Source: Pseudoalteromonas xiamenensis (GTDB lineage: Bacteria > Pseudomonadota > Gammaproteobacteria > Enterobacterales > Alteromonadaceae). From it: a stretch of DNA of 64,000 bases. The notes under the pieces were generated by a model that saw only the letters and a list, made by a program, of their open reading frames with translations, made no database searches and was not told the origin of the DNA. The stretch lies in the NCBI RefSeq assembly GCF_042431545.1, contig NZ_JBHLYX010000001.1. One strand, given 5' to 3'. The translations under genes were made by a program, and so were the position numbers. Of this stretch, positions 16,618 to 25,404 are shown one piece after another; the first letter of the stretch is position 1; the number at the start of each line of letters is the position of its first letter.

Positions 16618-17950
16618 TAGAAAATATTTTGGTACGGACGGTGTCCGTGGCCTTGTTGGGGAATTCCCAATTACCCCAGAATTTGCGCTTAAATTAGGTT
16701 GGGCTGCAGGCAAAGTGCTTTCTAAGCAAGGTACTAAAAAGGTCATTATTGGAAAAGACACGCGTATTTCAGGTTATCTACTAGAAACGTCGTTAGAAGC
16801 AGGGCTCATCGCTGCAGGTATCGATGTTGTCTTATTAGGCCCTATGCCGACGCCTGCCGTTGCCTATTTAACCCAAACGTTCCGCGCTGAAGCAGGCATT
16901 GTTATTAGTGCCTCGCACAATCCATATCATGACAACGGGATTAAATTCTTTAGCGGTAAAGGGACTAAATTGCCTGATGAAGTTGAACTGCAAATTGAGG
17001 CAATGCTTGAACAGACGATGACGTGCGTGGCTTCAGATAAATTGGGTAAAGCACGTCGACTAGAAAATGCAGATGGCCGCTATATCGAATTCTGTAAAGG
17101 CCAATTTCCCAAGGAGCTGTCGCTAGAAGGTTTAAAAATTGTCTTAGACTGTGCGAACGGCGCGACGTATCACATCGCACCTGCTGTAATGCGAGAGTTG
17201 GGAGCGGAAGTAATTTGTCATGCCTGTACTCCTGATGGCGTAAACATCAACTTAGAATGCGGCGCGACTCACGTAGATTCGTTAAAACGCAAGGTGCTAG
17301 AACACAACGCCGATGTTGGTATTGCGTATGACGGTGACGGTGACCGTGTGATGATGGTCGATCATCAAGGTCGCGTATTTGACGGTGATGACATTGTTTA
17401 CATTATCGCAAATCAAGCCAATGAAACTGGCCAACTAGGTGGTGGTGTGGTCGGTACCGTGATGTCGAACATGGGTCTTGAAAATGCGTTGAAAGAGCGA
17501 GGTATTGAGTTTGCTCGTTCAAAAGTGGGTGATCGCTATGTTCTTGAACTGTTGAAAGAAAAAGGATGGAAAATCGGTGGTGAGAGTTCAGGTCATGTAT
17601 TGAATTTGGATTTGATCGCCACAGGTGACGGTATTGTATCAAGCTTGCAAGTACTTGCAGCAATGGTCGCACAAAACAAGACGCTTCATGATCTTCGTGA
17701 AGGTTTCACTAAATACCCAATGAAAATGATTAATGTTCGTTACCCTCAAGGAACGGATCCGACAACTCACGAAGCCGTTCTTGCCGCCGTGGCAAATGTG
17801 GAGCAAAAGTTGGCCGGAAAAGGGCGTGTATTACTGCGTAAATCGGGGACTGAACCGGTGGTCCGAGTAATGGTTGAAGCGCTTCAAGAGAAACAGGTGA
17901 TCGATTTTGCAACGGAAATTGCTAAAGTTGTCGAATCTGTGAGCAGCTAA
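16610..17950 (+). CDS. glmM: phosphoglucosamine mutase GlmM
   Basis: A 446-residue enzyme converting glucosamine-6-phosphate to glucosamine-1-phosphate for UDP-GlcNAc, peptidoglycan and LPS synthesis. It has the N-terminal YFGTDGVRG, the phosphoserine loop VISASHNPYHDNGIKFF with active Ser102, the metal-binding AYDGDGDRVMMVD near 243, the sugar-binding GGESSGH near 325 and the phosphate-binding LLRKSGTEPVVRVMVE near 405-420. Length matches E. coli GlmM (445). It starts inside the end of folP. Confidence 0.98.
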   Translation: MSNRKYFGTDGVRGLVGEFPITPEFALKLGWAAGKVLSKQGTKKVIIGKDTRISGYLLETSLEAGLIAAGIDVVLLGPMPTPAVAYLTQTFRAEAGIVISASHNPYHDNGIKFFSGKGTKLPDEVELQIEAMLEQTMTCVASDKLGKARRLENADGRYIEFCKGQFPKELSLEGLKIVLDCANGATYHIAPAVMRELGAEVICHACTPDGVNINLECGATHVDSLKRKVLEHNADVGIAYDGDGDRVMMVDHQGRVFDGDDIVYIIANQANETGQLGGGVVGTVMSNMGLENALKERGIEFARSKVGDRYVLELLKEKGWKIGGESSGHVLNLDLIATGDGIVSSLQVLAAMVAQNKTLHDLREGFTKYPMKMINVRYPQGTDPTTHEAVLAAVANVEQKLAGKGRVLLRKSGTEPVVRVMVEALQEKQVIDFATEIAKVVESVSS

Positions 17951-17971
17951 TTGAAAACTATAAAAATCTTC

Positions 17972-18000
17972 TTGTAACTTAGGACGAGTTTAGCTAGTAT
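17972..18000 (+). promoter_or_regulatory. predicted sigma-70 promoter for tpiA
   Basis: TTGTAA (17972-17977), a 17-base spacer, and TAGTAT (17995-18000), matching four and five of six consensus bases. The ATG of tpiA is 29 bases beyond. There is no terminator after glmM, so read-through from folP-glmM is also possible. Confidence 0.55.
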
Positions 18001-18028
18001 CTCGTCCGCTTAACGTGCGGAGCTAACT

Positions 18029-18778
18029 ATGACGCAGAGAAAGCGAATTGTCGCTGGTAATTGGAAAATGAATGGCAATTTAAGCCTAATAGAGACATTT
18101 TCTAGCACAATTCAACCAAAAGAATTTCCAGGTGTAGAAATTGTTGTTTTTCCTCCATTTCCACTGCTATCTAACGTAGCAGCGAAAGGACTTAAAACAG
18201 GCAGCCAGACTGTTTCAGAACATGATGCAGGTGCATACACTGGTGAAGTCGAAGCGAAGTTAGTCGCAGAGCTTGGCGGTGAGTACTGTCTCGTTGGCCA
18301 CTCTGAGCGCAGAACGTTATTCAAAGAATCAAATGAAGTACTTGTTGCAAAATTTGCCAAAGCACAGGAAGCAGGATTAACGCCCGTTTTATGCGTTGGT
18401 GAAACAGAGTCAGAGCGCGAAGCTGGTTTGACTGAAGAGGTCATTTCTGTGCAGCTAAATGCGGTAATAAACCAATTAGGTGTAGCGTCGCTCGAAAACT
18501 CTGTGGTAGCATACGAGCCCGTTTGGGCAATTGGGACAGGTAAAACTGCCACGCCTGAGCAAGCACAACAAGTGCACAAATTTATTCGTGAGTTGATTGC
18601 GCAATCTGATGCGTCTCTCGCGGCTAAACTACCACTACTTTATGGTGGTAGTGTAAACGACGAAAATTGTGATTTATTATTCGCACAACCAGATATTGAT
18701 GGTGGACTAATTGGTGGCGCAAGCCTAAAACCAGAGGCTTTCAAACGTATCTGTGAAAGTGCAGTAGGGAATGTGTAG
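18029..18778 (+). CDS. tpiA: triosephosphate isomerase TpiA
   Basis: A 249-residue glycolytic enzyme interconverting dihydroxyacetone phosphate and glyceraldehyde-3-phosphate. Catalytic residues are in place: Asn/Lys in GNWKMNG (about 11-13), His in LVGHSERR (about 95) and Glu in VAYEPVWAIGTGKTATPEQAQ (about 167). The phosphate-binding PLLYGGSVN and GGLIGGASL loops follow. GGAG precedes the ATG. The stop codon is immediately followed by the ATG of secG. Confidence 0.98.
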   Translation: MTQRKRIVAGNWKMNGNLSLIETFSSTIQPKEFPGVEIVVFPPFPLLSNVAAKGLKTGSQTVSEHDAGAYTGEVEAKLVAELGGEYCLVGHSERRTLFKESNEVLVAKFAKAQEAGLTPVLCVGETESEREAGLTEEVISVQLNAVINQLGVASLENSVVAYEPVWAIGTGKTATPEQAQQVHKFIRELIAQSDASLAAKLPLLYGGSVNDENCDLLFAQPDIDGGLIGGASLKPEAFKRICESAVGNV

Positions 18779-19126
18779 ATGTACGAAGTATTATTAGTCG
18801 TCTATTTAATTGTTGCTTTAGCCCTGATCGGAATGGTGTTAATTCAGCAAGGTAAAGGCGCAGACATGGGTTCGTCATTCGGCGCGGGCGCTTCAGCAAC
18901 CGTTTTCGGTTCATCAGGTGCTGGCAACTTCATGACGAAAACAACAACGATTTTAGCGACAGTGTTTTTCGTACTTAGCATTGTTCTTGGTAACCTAACT
19001 GCCGGTCAAATTAAAAAGACTGATGAGTGGGAAAACCTACAAGCACCAGTAGCGACAGAGCAGGCAGCGCCAGCTTCTGACGTACCGGTTAGCGAAGAGA
19101 AACCAGCTACAGACGTTCCTAACTAA
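18779..19126 (+). CDS. secG: preprotein translocase subunit SecG
   Basis: A 115-residue inner-membrane component of SecYEG. It has two transmembrane segments (about 2-22 and 52-72) joined by the conserved glycine-rich loop LIQQGKGADMGSSFGAGASATVFGS. The C-terminal tail is Ala/Glu/Pro-rich and not conserved. Translation starts at the base after the tpiA stop, so coupling is expected. The two tRNA-Leu genes follow, as leuU follows secG in E. coli. Confidence 0.97.
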   Translation: MYEVLLVVYLIVALALIGMVLIQQGKGADMGSSFGAGASATVFGSSGAGNFMTKTTTILATVFFVLSIVLGNLTAGQIKKTDEWENLQAPVATEQAAPASDVPVSEEKPATDVPN

Positions 19127-19151
19127 GAGAACGTTAAAAACAACTAATTAC

Positions 19152-19236
19152 GCAGATGTGGTGGAATTGGTAGACACGCTATCTTGAGGGGGTAGTGCTT
19201 TCGGGCGTGAGGGTTCAAGTCCCTCCATCTGCACCA
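19152..19236 (+). tRNA. leuU: tRNA-Leu (anticodon GAG), copy 1
   Basis: An 85-base tRNA with encoded CCA (19234-19236). The acceptor stem GCAGATG pairs fully with CATCTGC. The D-arm reads TGGTGGAATTGGTAGACACG. Anticodon stem CTATC/GGTAG encloses loop TTGAGGG, giving anticodon GAG. A long class II variable arm and TTCAAGT T-loop are present. It decodes CUC/CUU. The position after secG matches E. coli leuU. Confidence 0.97.
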
Positions 19237-19255
19237 AGTTGTTTTATTGAAATTT

Positions 19256-19340
19256 GCGAATGTGGTGGAATTGGTAGACACGCTATCTTGAGGGGGTAGT
19301 GCTTTCGGGCGTGAGGGTTCAAGTCCCTCCATTCGCACCA
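19256..19340 (+). tRNA. leuU: tRNA-Leu (anticodon GAG), copy 2
   Basis: A second 85-base tRNA 19 bases after the first. It appears identical in every arm except the acceptor stem, where GCGAATG pairs with CATTCGC. The two differences from copy 1 are matched by compensating changes on the 3' side, so both copies fold. CCA is encoded at 19338-19340. It is probably co-transcribed with copy 1. Confidence 0.97.
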
Positions 19341-19343
19341 ATT

Positions 19344-19376
19344 AAAAAAAGGCCAGCTAATTGCTGGCTTTTTTGT
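19344..19376 (+). terminator. intrinsic terminator after the tRNA-Leu pair
   Basis: GCCAGC (19352-19357) and GCTGGC (19363-19368) with flanking A-run and TTTTTT. It ends the tpiA-secG-tRNA transcription unit. Confidence 0.92.
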
Positions 19377-19433
19377 TTTTGTCTCGTGAATCGAAACGAT
19401 TAGTCGACAAAATGGGAAATTATAATTTATTTA

Positions 19434-19462
19434 TTCAAATTTGTAGAAAAGATGATTATAAT
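19434..19462 (+). promoter_or_regulatory. predicted sigma-70 promoter upstream of the TonB-dependent receptor
   Basis: TTCAAA (19434-19439), a 17-base spacer, and a consensus TATAAT (19457-19462). Transcription would begin near 19469, giving a leader of about 105 bases before the receptor ATG. Confidence 0.5.
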
Positions 19463-19476
19463 ACCCTTCCAGAGGA

Positions 19477-19499
19477 AAGATGCGTCAGCATCTTTTTTT
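19477..19499 (+). terminator. terminator-like hairpin in the receptor leader
   Basis: AAGATGC (19477-19483), loop GTCA, GCATCTT (19488-19494), then a T-run to 19499. It lies about ten bases past the predicted start of the receptor transcript, so it may be an attenuator. It could instead back up the tRNA terminator. Confidence 0.6.
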
Positions 19500-19574
19500 A
19501 TGCCCGAAACAAAGTGCAATTTGTTTCAACATGCTTTTGCATGAACACACGGTGATTTTTCCTTTGGAGATAGT

Positions 19575-21812
19575 ATGAATTCAGTTTTCCCTCGTCGAGG
19601 CCTAACTGCCATTTCGGCTGCCATTTTAACCGCGCTTACAATGCCTGCTTCAGTACTTGCTGCTGACAACGCAGAAGCAAAAAATAACGTATTCGAAAAA
19701 ATCGAAGTTACCGCGCGTAAACGTACAGAAAGCCTGTTCGAAACCCCAACAGCCATTACTTCAATCAGTGAAAACACCATTGAGAAAGCCAATATCGGTA
19801 ATCTTGATGACATTGGCAAATATGTTCCAAATCTAAATATTACACGTTACGGTGTGGGTAATGCGGCGCACGCATCTGTATTCATCCGTGGTATTGGTCT
19901 TCAGGACCACATCATCACGACGGATCCAGGCGTTGGTGTATACGTCGACGGCGTTTACTTAGGTCGTCAGATGGGTTCTAACCTTTCGTTACCTAACATT
20001 GCGCGAGTAGAAGTACTACGTGGTCCACAGGGCACACTGTATGGCCGTAATACGCTAGGTGGTGCGGTAAATGTCATCACAAAACAACCTGGTGATGAAG
20101 ACATCGCAACCGTACAAGCAAAAGTTGGTTCACGTGGCCGTCTTGCGACGGACTTATACGCAAACACGCGTTTAAATGATGAGCTTAACTTCTCTGGTAG
20201 CTTGTCTTACAAACAACGTGATGGCGTTGGTACAGCCATCAATTTAGCGAATCCTGAAAAAGAAATTGGTGAAGAGCAAGAAGTGAGTGGACGTGTTGCA
20301 TTCAAATGGCAACCAACCTCAGATTTCTCTTTGACTGCTTCGTTTGATGCGGTAAACAATGAATCAGGTCAATCTCCATACACAATCGAATTTACGGCAC
20401 CACTTGATGCAAATGATCCGTTTAATGGTGATTTCCCGCTACTAACGCCTGATATGCTACCAAGTAACCCAGACGACCTAGCAACAACCGTTGCGGGTAT
20501 CGAAAGTACAGATTTTTCTGGCTGGGGTTCTGCAATTACGGCACAGTGGCAATTAGATGATAATTACACAGCGAAATTTATTACCAGCTACCGTACGTCT
20601 GATTACACAGGTGGTTTGGATGATGATGCAGTTGCATTAAATTTATCCGAATTCCCAGAAGAGGGTGGCGCAGACCAATACTCGTTTGAACTTCAACTTA
20701 ACGGTTCTTTCGATAACATGGATTTTGTATCTGGTCTTTATTACTTTAACGAAGACGGATTTACTAAATCCGGTCCATTCGTATTCAGCCCATGGAACAC
20801 GCCTAACGGCCTACTAAACGATGGTACAACAGCCTCGTTTGGTGACTATGGCTATTTCGACGTAAATCAAGAAACGGATGCTTATGCGGCGTACGTTAAC
20901 GTAAGTTATAGCTTAAGTGACGCACTTAAAGTCGGTGGTGGTCTTCGCTATTCGGAAGATAAAAAGGCGGCGAACGCATTGTTCCCAAGCTTTCCTGCTC
21001 GTAAATACGAAACGGCTAACTTCAATGAAGTTACATGGGATATGAACGCGTCGTATCAACTGAATAATGATATGAACGTGTATGCTCAAGTCCAAAAAGG
21101 TTATCAAAGTGGCGGCTTCCCACCACGTCCTTTTGGTGGTCCTGCTCAATTCGTGTCGTTTGAAGAAACGAAAGCAATTAACTACGAAGTTGGTTTCAAA
21201 GGTCAAGTCCACGAGCGTGTTTCAATGATGTTGGCGATGTTTGTTACTGATTACACCGATTTGGCGCTACCATTTAATGACCCAACAGCGGGTGGTGGCT
21301 TTGTCACAATCGTTGAAAACGCAGGTGAATCAAAAGCTCAAGGTATTGAACTTGAGACAACCGTAGCAATTACAGATGATTTCTCAATTCGCTCAGCGGT
21401 AGGTTACTTAGATTCTGAAATCACAAAAGTAGACGACGGTGTTCTTGGTATTGGCAAAGGTGATTCACCAGCGCTAACACCTCGTTGGACAGTGATGATT
21501 GCCCCATCTTATTTCTATGATTTGGATAGCGGTGCAACGATCGCGTTTAACGCAAACTACTCGTATCGCAGTGATATGCAAGGTCAGTCAGTATCTCGCC
21601 CGAGTGAAAAAATTAAATCTCGAGAGTTATTCGGCTTCAACTTGTCGTACACAAACCCATACGGCGATATGGAAGTCACGTTATACGGCGAGAATATCTT
21701 TAATGAAGTGTATGACGTTGGTCGTTTACAACAAAGTGGTTTTGTTGGCGTAATGCGCAGTAACGACCGCAGCGAATTCGGTATCAAATTCAAAAAAGAA
21801 TTTGAACTGTAA
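19575..21812 (+). CDS. TonB-dependent outer-membrane receptor
   Basis: A 745-residue ligand-gated outer-membrane transporter. It has a signal peptide of about 30 residues (ending ASVLAAD), a TonB box IEVTARKR at about 43-50, and a plug domain at about 55-165 with SVFIRGIG, GVGVYVDGVYLGR, VEVLRGPQGTLYGRNTLGGAVNVIT. A 22-strand barrel follows, with VGGGLRYSEDKKA and NYEVGFKG segments. This is the type common in marine gammaproteobacteria for siderophores, vitamins or glycans, and no substrate can be read. Its C terminus is KKEFEL rather than ending in the usual Phe. GGAG precedes the ATG. It occupies the place where rimP-nusA-infB often follows secG-leuU. Confidence 0.92.
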   Translation: MNSVFPRRGLTAISAAILTALTMPASVLAADNAEAKNNVFEKIEVTARKRTESLFETPTAITSISENTIEKANIGNLDDIGKYVPNLNITRYGVGNAAHASVFIRGIGLQDHIITTDPGVGVYVDGVYLGRQMGSNLSLPNIARVEVLRGPQGTLYGRNTLGGAVNVITKQPGDEDIATVQAKVGSRGRLATDLYANTRLNDELNFSGSLSYKQRDGVGTAINLANPEKEIGEEQEVSGRVAFKWQPTSDFSLTASFDAVNNESGQSPYTIEFTAPLDANDPFNGDFPLLTPDMLPSNPDDLATTVAGIESTDFSGWGSAITAQWQLDDNYTAKFITSYRTSDYTGGLDDDAVALNLSEFPEEGGADQYSFELQLNGSFDNMDFVSGLYYFNEDGFTKSGPFVFSPWNTPNGLLNDGTTASFGDYGYFDVNQETDAYAAYVNVSYSLSDALKVGGGLRYSEDKKAANALFPSFPARKYETANFNEVTWDMNASYQLNNDMNVYAQVQKGYQSGGFPPRPFGGPAQFVSFEETKAINYEVGFKGQVHERVSMMLAMFVTDYTDLALPFNDPTAGGGFVTIVENAGESKAQGIELETTVAITDDFSIRSAVGYLDSEITKVDDGVLGIGKGDSPALTPRWTVMIAPSYFYDLDSGATIAFNANYSYRSDMQGQSVSRPSEKIKSRELFGFNLSYTNPYGDMEVTLYGENIFNEVYDVGRLQQSGFVGVMRSNDRSEFGIKFKKEFEL

Positions 21813-21833
21813 TTCCACACTTGCCTAAGACGA

Positions 21834-21866
21834 TAGGGAGCAACGTTCTCGTTTGCTCCCTATTTT
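21834..21866 (+). terminator. intrinsic terminator of the TonB-dependent receptor gene
   Basis: Perfect ten-base arms TAGGGAGCAA (21834-21843) and TTGCTCCCTA (21853-21862), followed by TTTT. The 3' arm also contains TTGCTC, which with TATCAT at 21875-21880 (16-base spacer) could serve as the helD promoter. Confidence 0.88.
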
Positions 21867-21907
21867 GAATCTGCTATCATGGCACAAAGTTTCAATGGAC
21901 TGTCGCT

Positions 21908-23941
21908 TTGGCCGCTTTTTCTCAGTTCCCCAGTCGTATTTTTCGCCCGTTTGTCCGATGGAAACGCCTTGTTGCAACAGATGAGGGCTTAGTAATCACT
22001 CGTCCAACAAGTAGCGAATCCTATTCATGGACTCAAATTGAAACGCCTCCCAGTTTAGCTCGACGCTTTCCTTGGTGTACGTTAGGTTTGTCAAAGCAAA
22101 CTCATGAAAGTCGATTTTCGGGTTTGGCGAGTAACAGCAAGCCGTTTATCCTGTCATGTCAAACGTTGTGGGCACAAGCACATGGCTCTAGAGTTAAAAT
22201 GCAAGTCGCTAAGCTGGAGTCATTCCTTTCTCGTCGCTATTTGTCCGAGGCGATTTTCAACGAAATTCAAACGAAGGCAAAAACCACACTTAAGCCTTGG
22301 CGGCACTGGTGGAAAACAGCAGATCTGGAAAGCGAACTTACGCACGCACTTTTTACATTGGAAGAAATTGCACAGTGGTCATTGCAAGATGCTGAGGAGT
22401 TTAAAGCGTCTTTTGAAGCTCATTATCTTGAAAAATATAAGTCTTATTTCGATACCATCGAGCGTAATCCATTAACGGAAAAGCAGCGATTAGCCTGTAT
22501 CCGGCAAGAACAAAATCAGTTGTTGCTGGCTGCTGCGGGAAGTGGAAAAACCAGTGTCATGGTGGCTCGCTCAGGCTATTTAGTTAAAGCGGGGTATGCT
22601 TCACCATCACAAATACTCCTCTTAGCTTACGGCAACGATGCGGCAAAAGAAATGCAAGAGCGTTTATCTAAATCCTCATCAGCTGACGGTGTCAAGGCGC
22701 AAACTTTTCACAGCTTAGGGTTGTCCATTCTGAGAAAAGTTGAGGGTGAAACGCCGAAATTGAGCGTGTTCGCAACGGACCTTAATGCGTTTCACCAATT
22801 TGTTTACCGCACCTTACTTACTTTGCTTGATGAAAGTGCGTTTAAACTTCAGTTTATGAAATTTGTTGAGTTAAATAGTGACTTTCTTAACCCAGTTAAA
22901 CAAGAGCTGAACTCTGAGCTAAAAGTGTTTTTAGGTACTCTCGCGGGTAAACGGACCATTAAACTCCTAACCGACTTGATGCAGGCTTTTAAAGAATATC
23001 AAATCACGGAATCGTTGGATGCATTGCGCGTTAATCATTCGGATGAATTAGATGTCGTGCTCAAACTACTCTCTGAGTACACCATGCATCTGAAGTCTAG
23101 AAACGAAATTGATTTCTCAGACATGATCGCAAAAGCCATTAGTTACGTTCAAAAAGGACAATTTGTTCCATCGTGGACACATATTTTAGTCGATGAATTT
23201 CAGGATATTTCGAGAAGTCGCGCCAAGCTGTTGCAAGTCATTCAGCAACGCGGTCGCCATGTACAACTGTTTGCGGTAGGCGATGATTGGCAAGCAATAT
23301 ACCGTTTTAGCGGTTCTGATATTCGTTTAACAACGAATTTCTCAGCCTACTTCTCTCCTTCGACGGTACAAGCGTTGGATAAAACCTTTCGATTCCATCG
23401 GAATTTACTATCGGTATCGAGAGATTTCATCTGTCGAAATCCGAATCAGTGTGTCAAAGCGCTGAGTGCGTTCGACAAATCTCTGCACGCGCCATTTAGC
23501 TTAATCCCACAGGATCGTGAATTGGATGATTTAGCCGCATTGATCCACGTAACGCTAGAGCAAATAGCAAAAGAGCAGCCCAATACACAAAACTCATTGC
23601 TTGTACTCGCGCGCTTTTCAAAAGACTTACCATCTCAGGAAATGCTTACAACACTGCGTGTACGCTTTCCAAACACCTCTATCACCACAATGACGGTTCA
23701 CGCTGCAAAGGGTAAAGAGGCCGACTACACGATAGTGTTAGGGCTACGAAATGGTACAGATGGCTTTCCGAGTAGACGAAAATTACCCGGCTTGCTCGAT
23801 AAACTATTACCACCGCAGGATCAATTTCCAGATTCTGAAGAACGACGACTATTTTATGTCGCATTAACTCGTGCCAAAAAACAGGTATTCCTTATTTACG
23901 ACAAATCAAACCCAAGTGATTTTATCGCAGAATTGTCATAA
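21908..23941 (+). CDS. helD: DNA helicase IV HelD (UvrD/Rep superfamily 1)
   Basis: A 677-residue 3'-5' superfamily 1 helicase close to E. coli HelD (684). An N-terminal domain specific to the family occupies about 1-185. Then come Q motif NPLTEKQRLAC, Walker A LLAAAGSGKTSVMVAR near 208, motif Ia, ILVDEFQDIS (motif II), FAVGDDWQAIYRFSG (motif III), FRFHRN, and C-terminal MTVHAAKGKEADYTIVLGL plus LFYVALTRAKKQVFLI. The start is uncertain. TTG at 21908 is the only start codon that keeps the N-terminal domain, and its ribosome site is poor. It is monocistronic after a strong terminator. Confidence 0.93.
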   Translation: MAAFSQFPSRIFRPFVRWKRLVATDEGLVITRPTSSESYSWTQIETPPSLARRFPWCTLGLSKQTHESRFSGLASNSKPFILSCQTLWAQAHGSRVKMQVAKLESFLSRRYLSEAIFNEIQTKAKTTLKPWRHWWKTADLESELTHALFTLEEIAQWSLQDAEEFKASFEAHYLEKYKSYFDTIERNPLTEKQRLACIRQEQNQLLLAAAGSGKTSVMVARSGYLVKAGYASPSQILLLAYGNDAAKEMQERLSKSSSADGVKAQTFHSLGLSILRKVEGETPKLSVFATDLNAFHQFVYRTLLTLLDESAFKLQFMKFVELNSDFLNPVKQELNSELKVFLGTLAGKRTIKLLTDLMQAFKEYQITESLDALRVNHSDELDVVLKLLSEYTMHLKSRNEIDFSDMIAKAISYVQKGQFVPSWTHILVDEFQDISRSRAKLLQVIQQRGRHVQLFAVGDDWQAIYRFSGSDIRLTTNFSAYFSPSTVQALDKTFRFHRNLLSVSRDFICRNPNQCVKALSAFDKSLHAPFSLIPQDRELDDLAALIHVTLEQIAKEQPNTQNSLLVLARFSKDLPSQEMLTTLRVRFPNTSITTMTVHAAKGKEADYTIVLGLRNGTDGFPSRRKLPGLLDKLLPPQDQFPDSEERRLFYVALTRAKKQVFLIYDKSNPSDFIAELS

Positions 23942-24212
23942 CAGGCTGTTGGCTACGCGCTATACTTGCCAAACGAAAGTTTGGTTTCACCCCATATGTG
24001 CGACCGTCCTGATTTGATTAATATATCGAAAAGATAAAATATTTTTGTTGTACAGGGTGTCAAATTACTCAGATAATTCGCGTCTTTGCAAAAATTTATG
24101 CCAGATAAACTCAAATTTGTGCATTTAGTAGCTTGATTTTTAACAAAAGCTACTTTCTTAATGCGACGATAAGTTTATTCCAGCATACACTTCAAATTTA
24201 AGTGAGCATGAC

Positions 24213-25160
24213 ATGCGTGGATGGATAATCTATAAAGATGTTGCCAATCTAATCAAACAAGAGACCTATGAAATTGATAGATTGATGCAAGTAGCCAAAG
24301 AAGAAAACATCGATCTGAAAGTCTATTCACCCGATCAATTTGACTTGATGGTTACCAGAGAAGACGAGAAGAGCGTACTTATCGATGGTACACCTGTGGA
24401 GCTTCCTGATTTCGTATTACCTCGAATGGGTGCTGGAACAACATACTTTGCCCTAGCTATTATTCGTCATTTAGAACGATTAGGCGTGCATTGTTTTAAC
24501 AGTTCGCATTCTATCGAAGTGGTAAAAGATAAGCTTTATGCACAGCAGATCCTTGCGCAGCAAAATTTGCCTACGCCAACGACGATGTTGGTCAAGTTTC
24601 CCGTGAACATCGATTTAGTCGAATCACAGATTGGCTTTCCGGTTGTGATTAAGACGTTGTCTGGTTCTCAGGGGAGTGGCGTGTTTTTATCAAAAACGCG
24701 CAGCGAATTTGATGATTTAATGCAACTAATTGAAGCGACTAACCCTAAAGCAAACATTATTTTACAGCAGTTTGTTAAATCAAGTCACGGGCGCGATCTG
24801 CGTGTATTCACGATTGGTGGTCGTGCGGTGGCATGCATGGAAAGAAATTCAGGTGGCAAGAATTTCAAAGCCAATATTAGCGCTGGTGCGCAGGGGTCAC
24901 CACACCCAATCACGCCAGAAATAGAATGGTTAGCAACACAAACGGCAAATATTCTGAATCTGGATGTGGCAGGTATAGACTTACTCTTTGATGATGAACA
25001 TTTCAAAATATGCGAAGCGAATTCAAGTCCGGGATTTGAAGGATTAGAAAACGCGCTTGATATTGATGTTGCGCGTGAAATTTTGCATTTTATCCGTATT
25101 CGCTTAGGGATATTCGACAAAACGAAAAAACCGAATATGGAAGGAAATAAAGCGGTTTAA
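24213..25160 (+). CDS. RimK-family ATP-grasp ligase
   Basis: A 315-residue ATP-dependent carboxylate-amine ligase of the RimK family. It has an N-terminal preATP-grasp region with LPRMGAGTTYFALAIIRHLE, then the ATP-grasp fold with DKLYAQQILAQQNLPTPTT, PVVIKTLSGSQGSGVFL (glycine-rich ATP loop), RDLRVFTIGGRAVACMERN and the metal-binding end DVAGIDLLFDDEHFKICEANSSPGFEG. RimK adds glutamate to ribosomal protein S6 in E. coli. The target here is not proved, since lysine-peptide and GSH-like ligases share the fold. The ribosome site is weak. The stop codon lies inside its terminator hairpin. Confidence 0.88.
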   Translation: MRGWIIYKDVANLIKQETYEIDRLMQVAKEENIDLKVYSPDQFDLMVTREDEKSVLIDGTPVELPDFVLPRMGAGTTYFALAIIRHLERLGVHCFNSSHSIEVVKDKLYAQQILAQQNLPTPTTMLVKFPVNIDLVESQIGFPVVIKTLSGSQGSGVFLSKTRSEFDDLMQLIEATNPKANIILQQFVKSSHGRDLRVFTIGGRAVACMERNSGGKNFKANISAGAQGSPHPITPEIEWLATQTANILNLDVAGIDLLFDDEHFKICEANSSPGFEGLENALDIDVAREILHFIRIRLGIFDKTKKPNMEGNKAV

Positions 25161-25176
25161 AACCGCTTTATTTTTA
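25147..25176. terminator. bidirectional terminator between the RimK-like and PspB-like genes
   Basis: AAAGCGGTTT and AAACCGCTTT form a nearly loopless palindrome at 25149-25169 with A-run before and TTTTT after. It spans the stop codon of the plus gene and abuts the stop of the minus gene. Confidence 0.85.
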
Positions 25177-25404
25177 TAAGCTCTTAAACTGTTGCTTTAC
25201 CTGATAACCATCTTCCGTCACGATTTGTTCAAGCACTTCAATACGCTTTTTTAGCGCGATTATTTCATTCGTGAGTTGGGCATTGTCTTCTGCATCCTTT
25301 GCTGAGTTTTTCTTATAGTCAAAATACCGAGTAAATATTTTGCTTATCACGCTAAAAACGATAGCAATGGTCGCGATTAGAAAAGCCATTGTTGTTGAAG
25401 CCAT
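25174..25404 (-). CDS. PspB-like small membrane protein with coiled coil
   Basis: A 76-residue protein with one N-terminal transmembrane helix (about 5-24, AFLIATIAIVFSVISKIF) and a cytosolic charged helix with heptads (LTNEIIALKKRIEVLEQIVTED). This is the layout of PspB, and the RIEVLEQI segment recalls PspB RIQALESIL. It is not next to pspA or pspC, so the assignment is by architecture only. AGGAG seven bases before 25404 fixes the start, and the longer frame to 25473 is rejected. Confidence 0.65.
   Translation of the reverse strand: MASTTMAFLIATIAIVFSVISKIFTRYFDYKKNSAKDAEDNAQLTNEIIALKKRIEVLEQIVTEDGYQVKQQFKSL

Noticed and set aside
19144..19341. A minus-strand open frame across the tRNA pair
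   Set aside because: It is the antisense of two tRNA genes; the repeated peptide is a product of the tRNA repeat.
19451..19470. A possible Fur box upstream of the TonB-dependent receptor
   Set aside because: Only GATGAT-TATAAT resembles the hexamer repeat, and this overlaps the predicted -10; too weak to call iron regulation.
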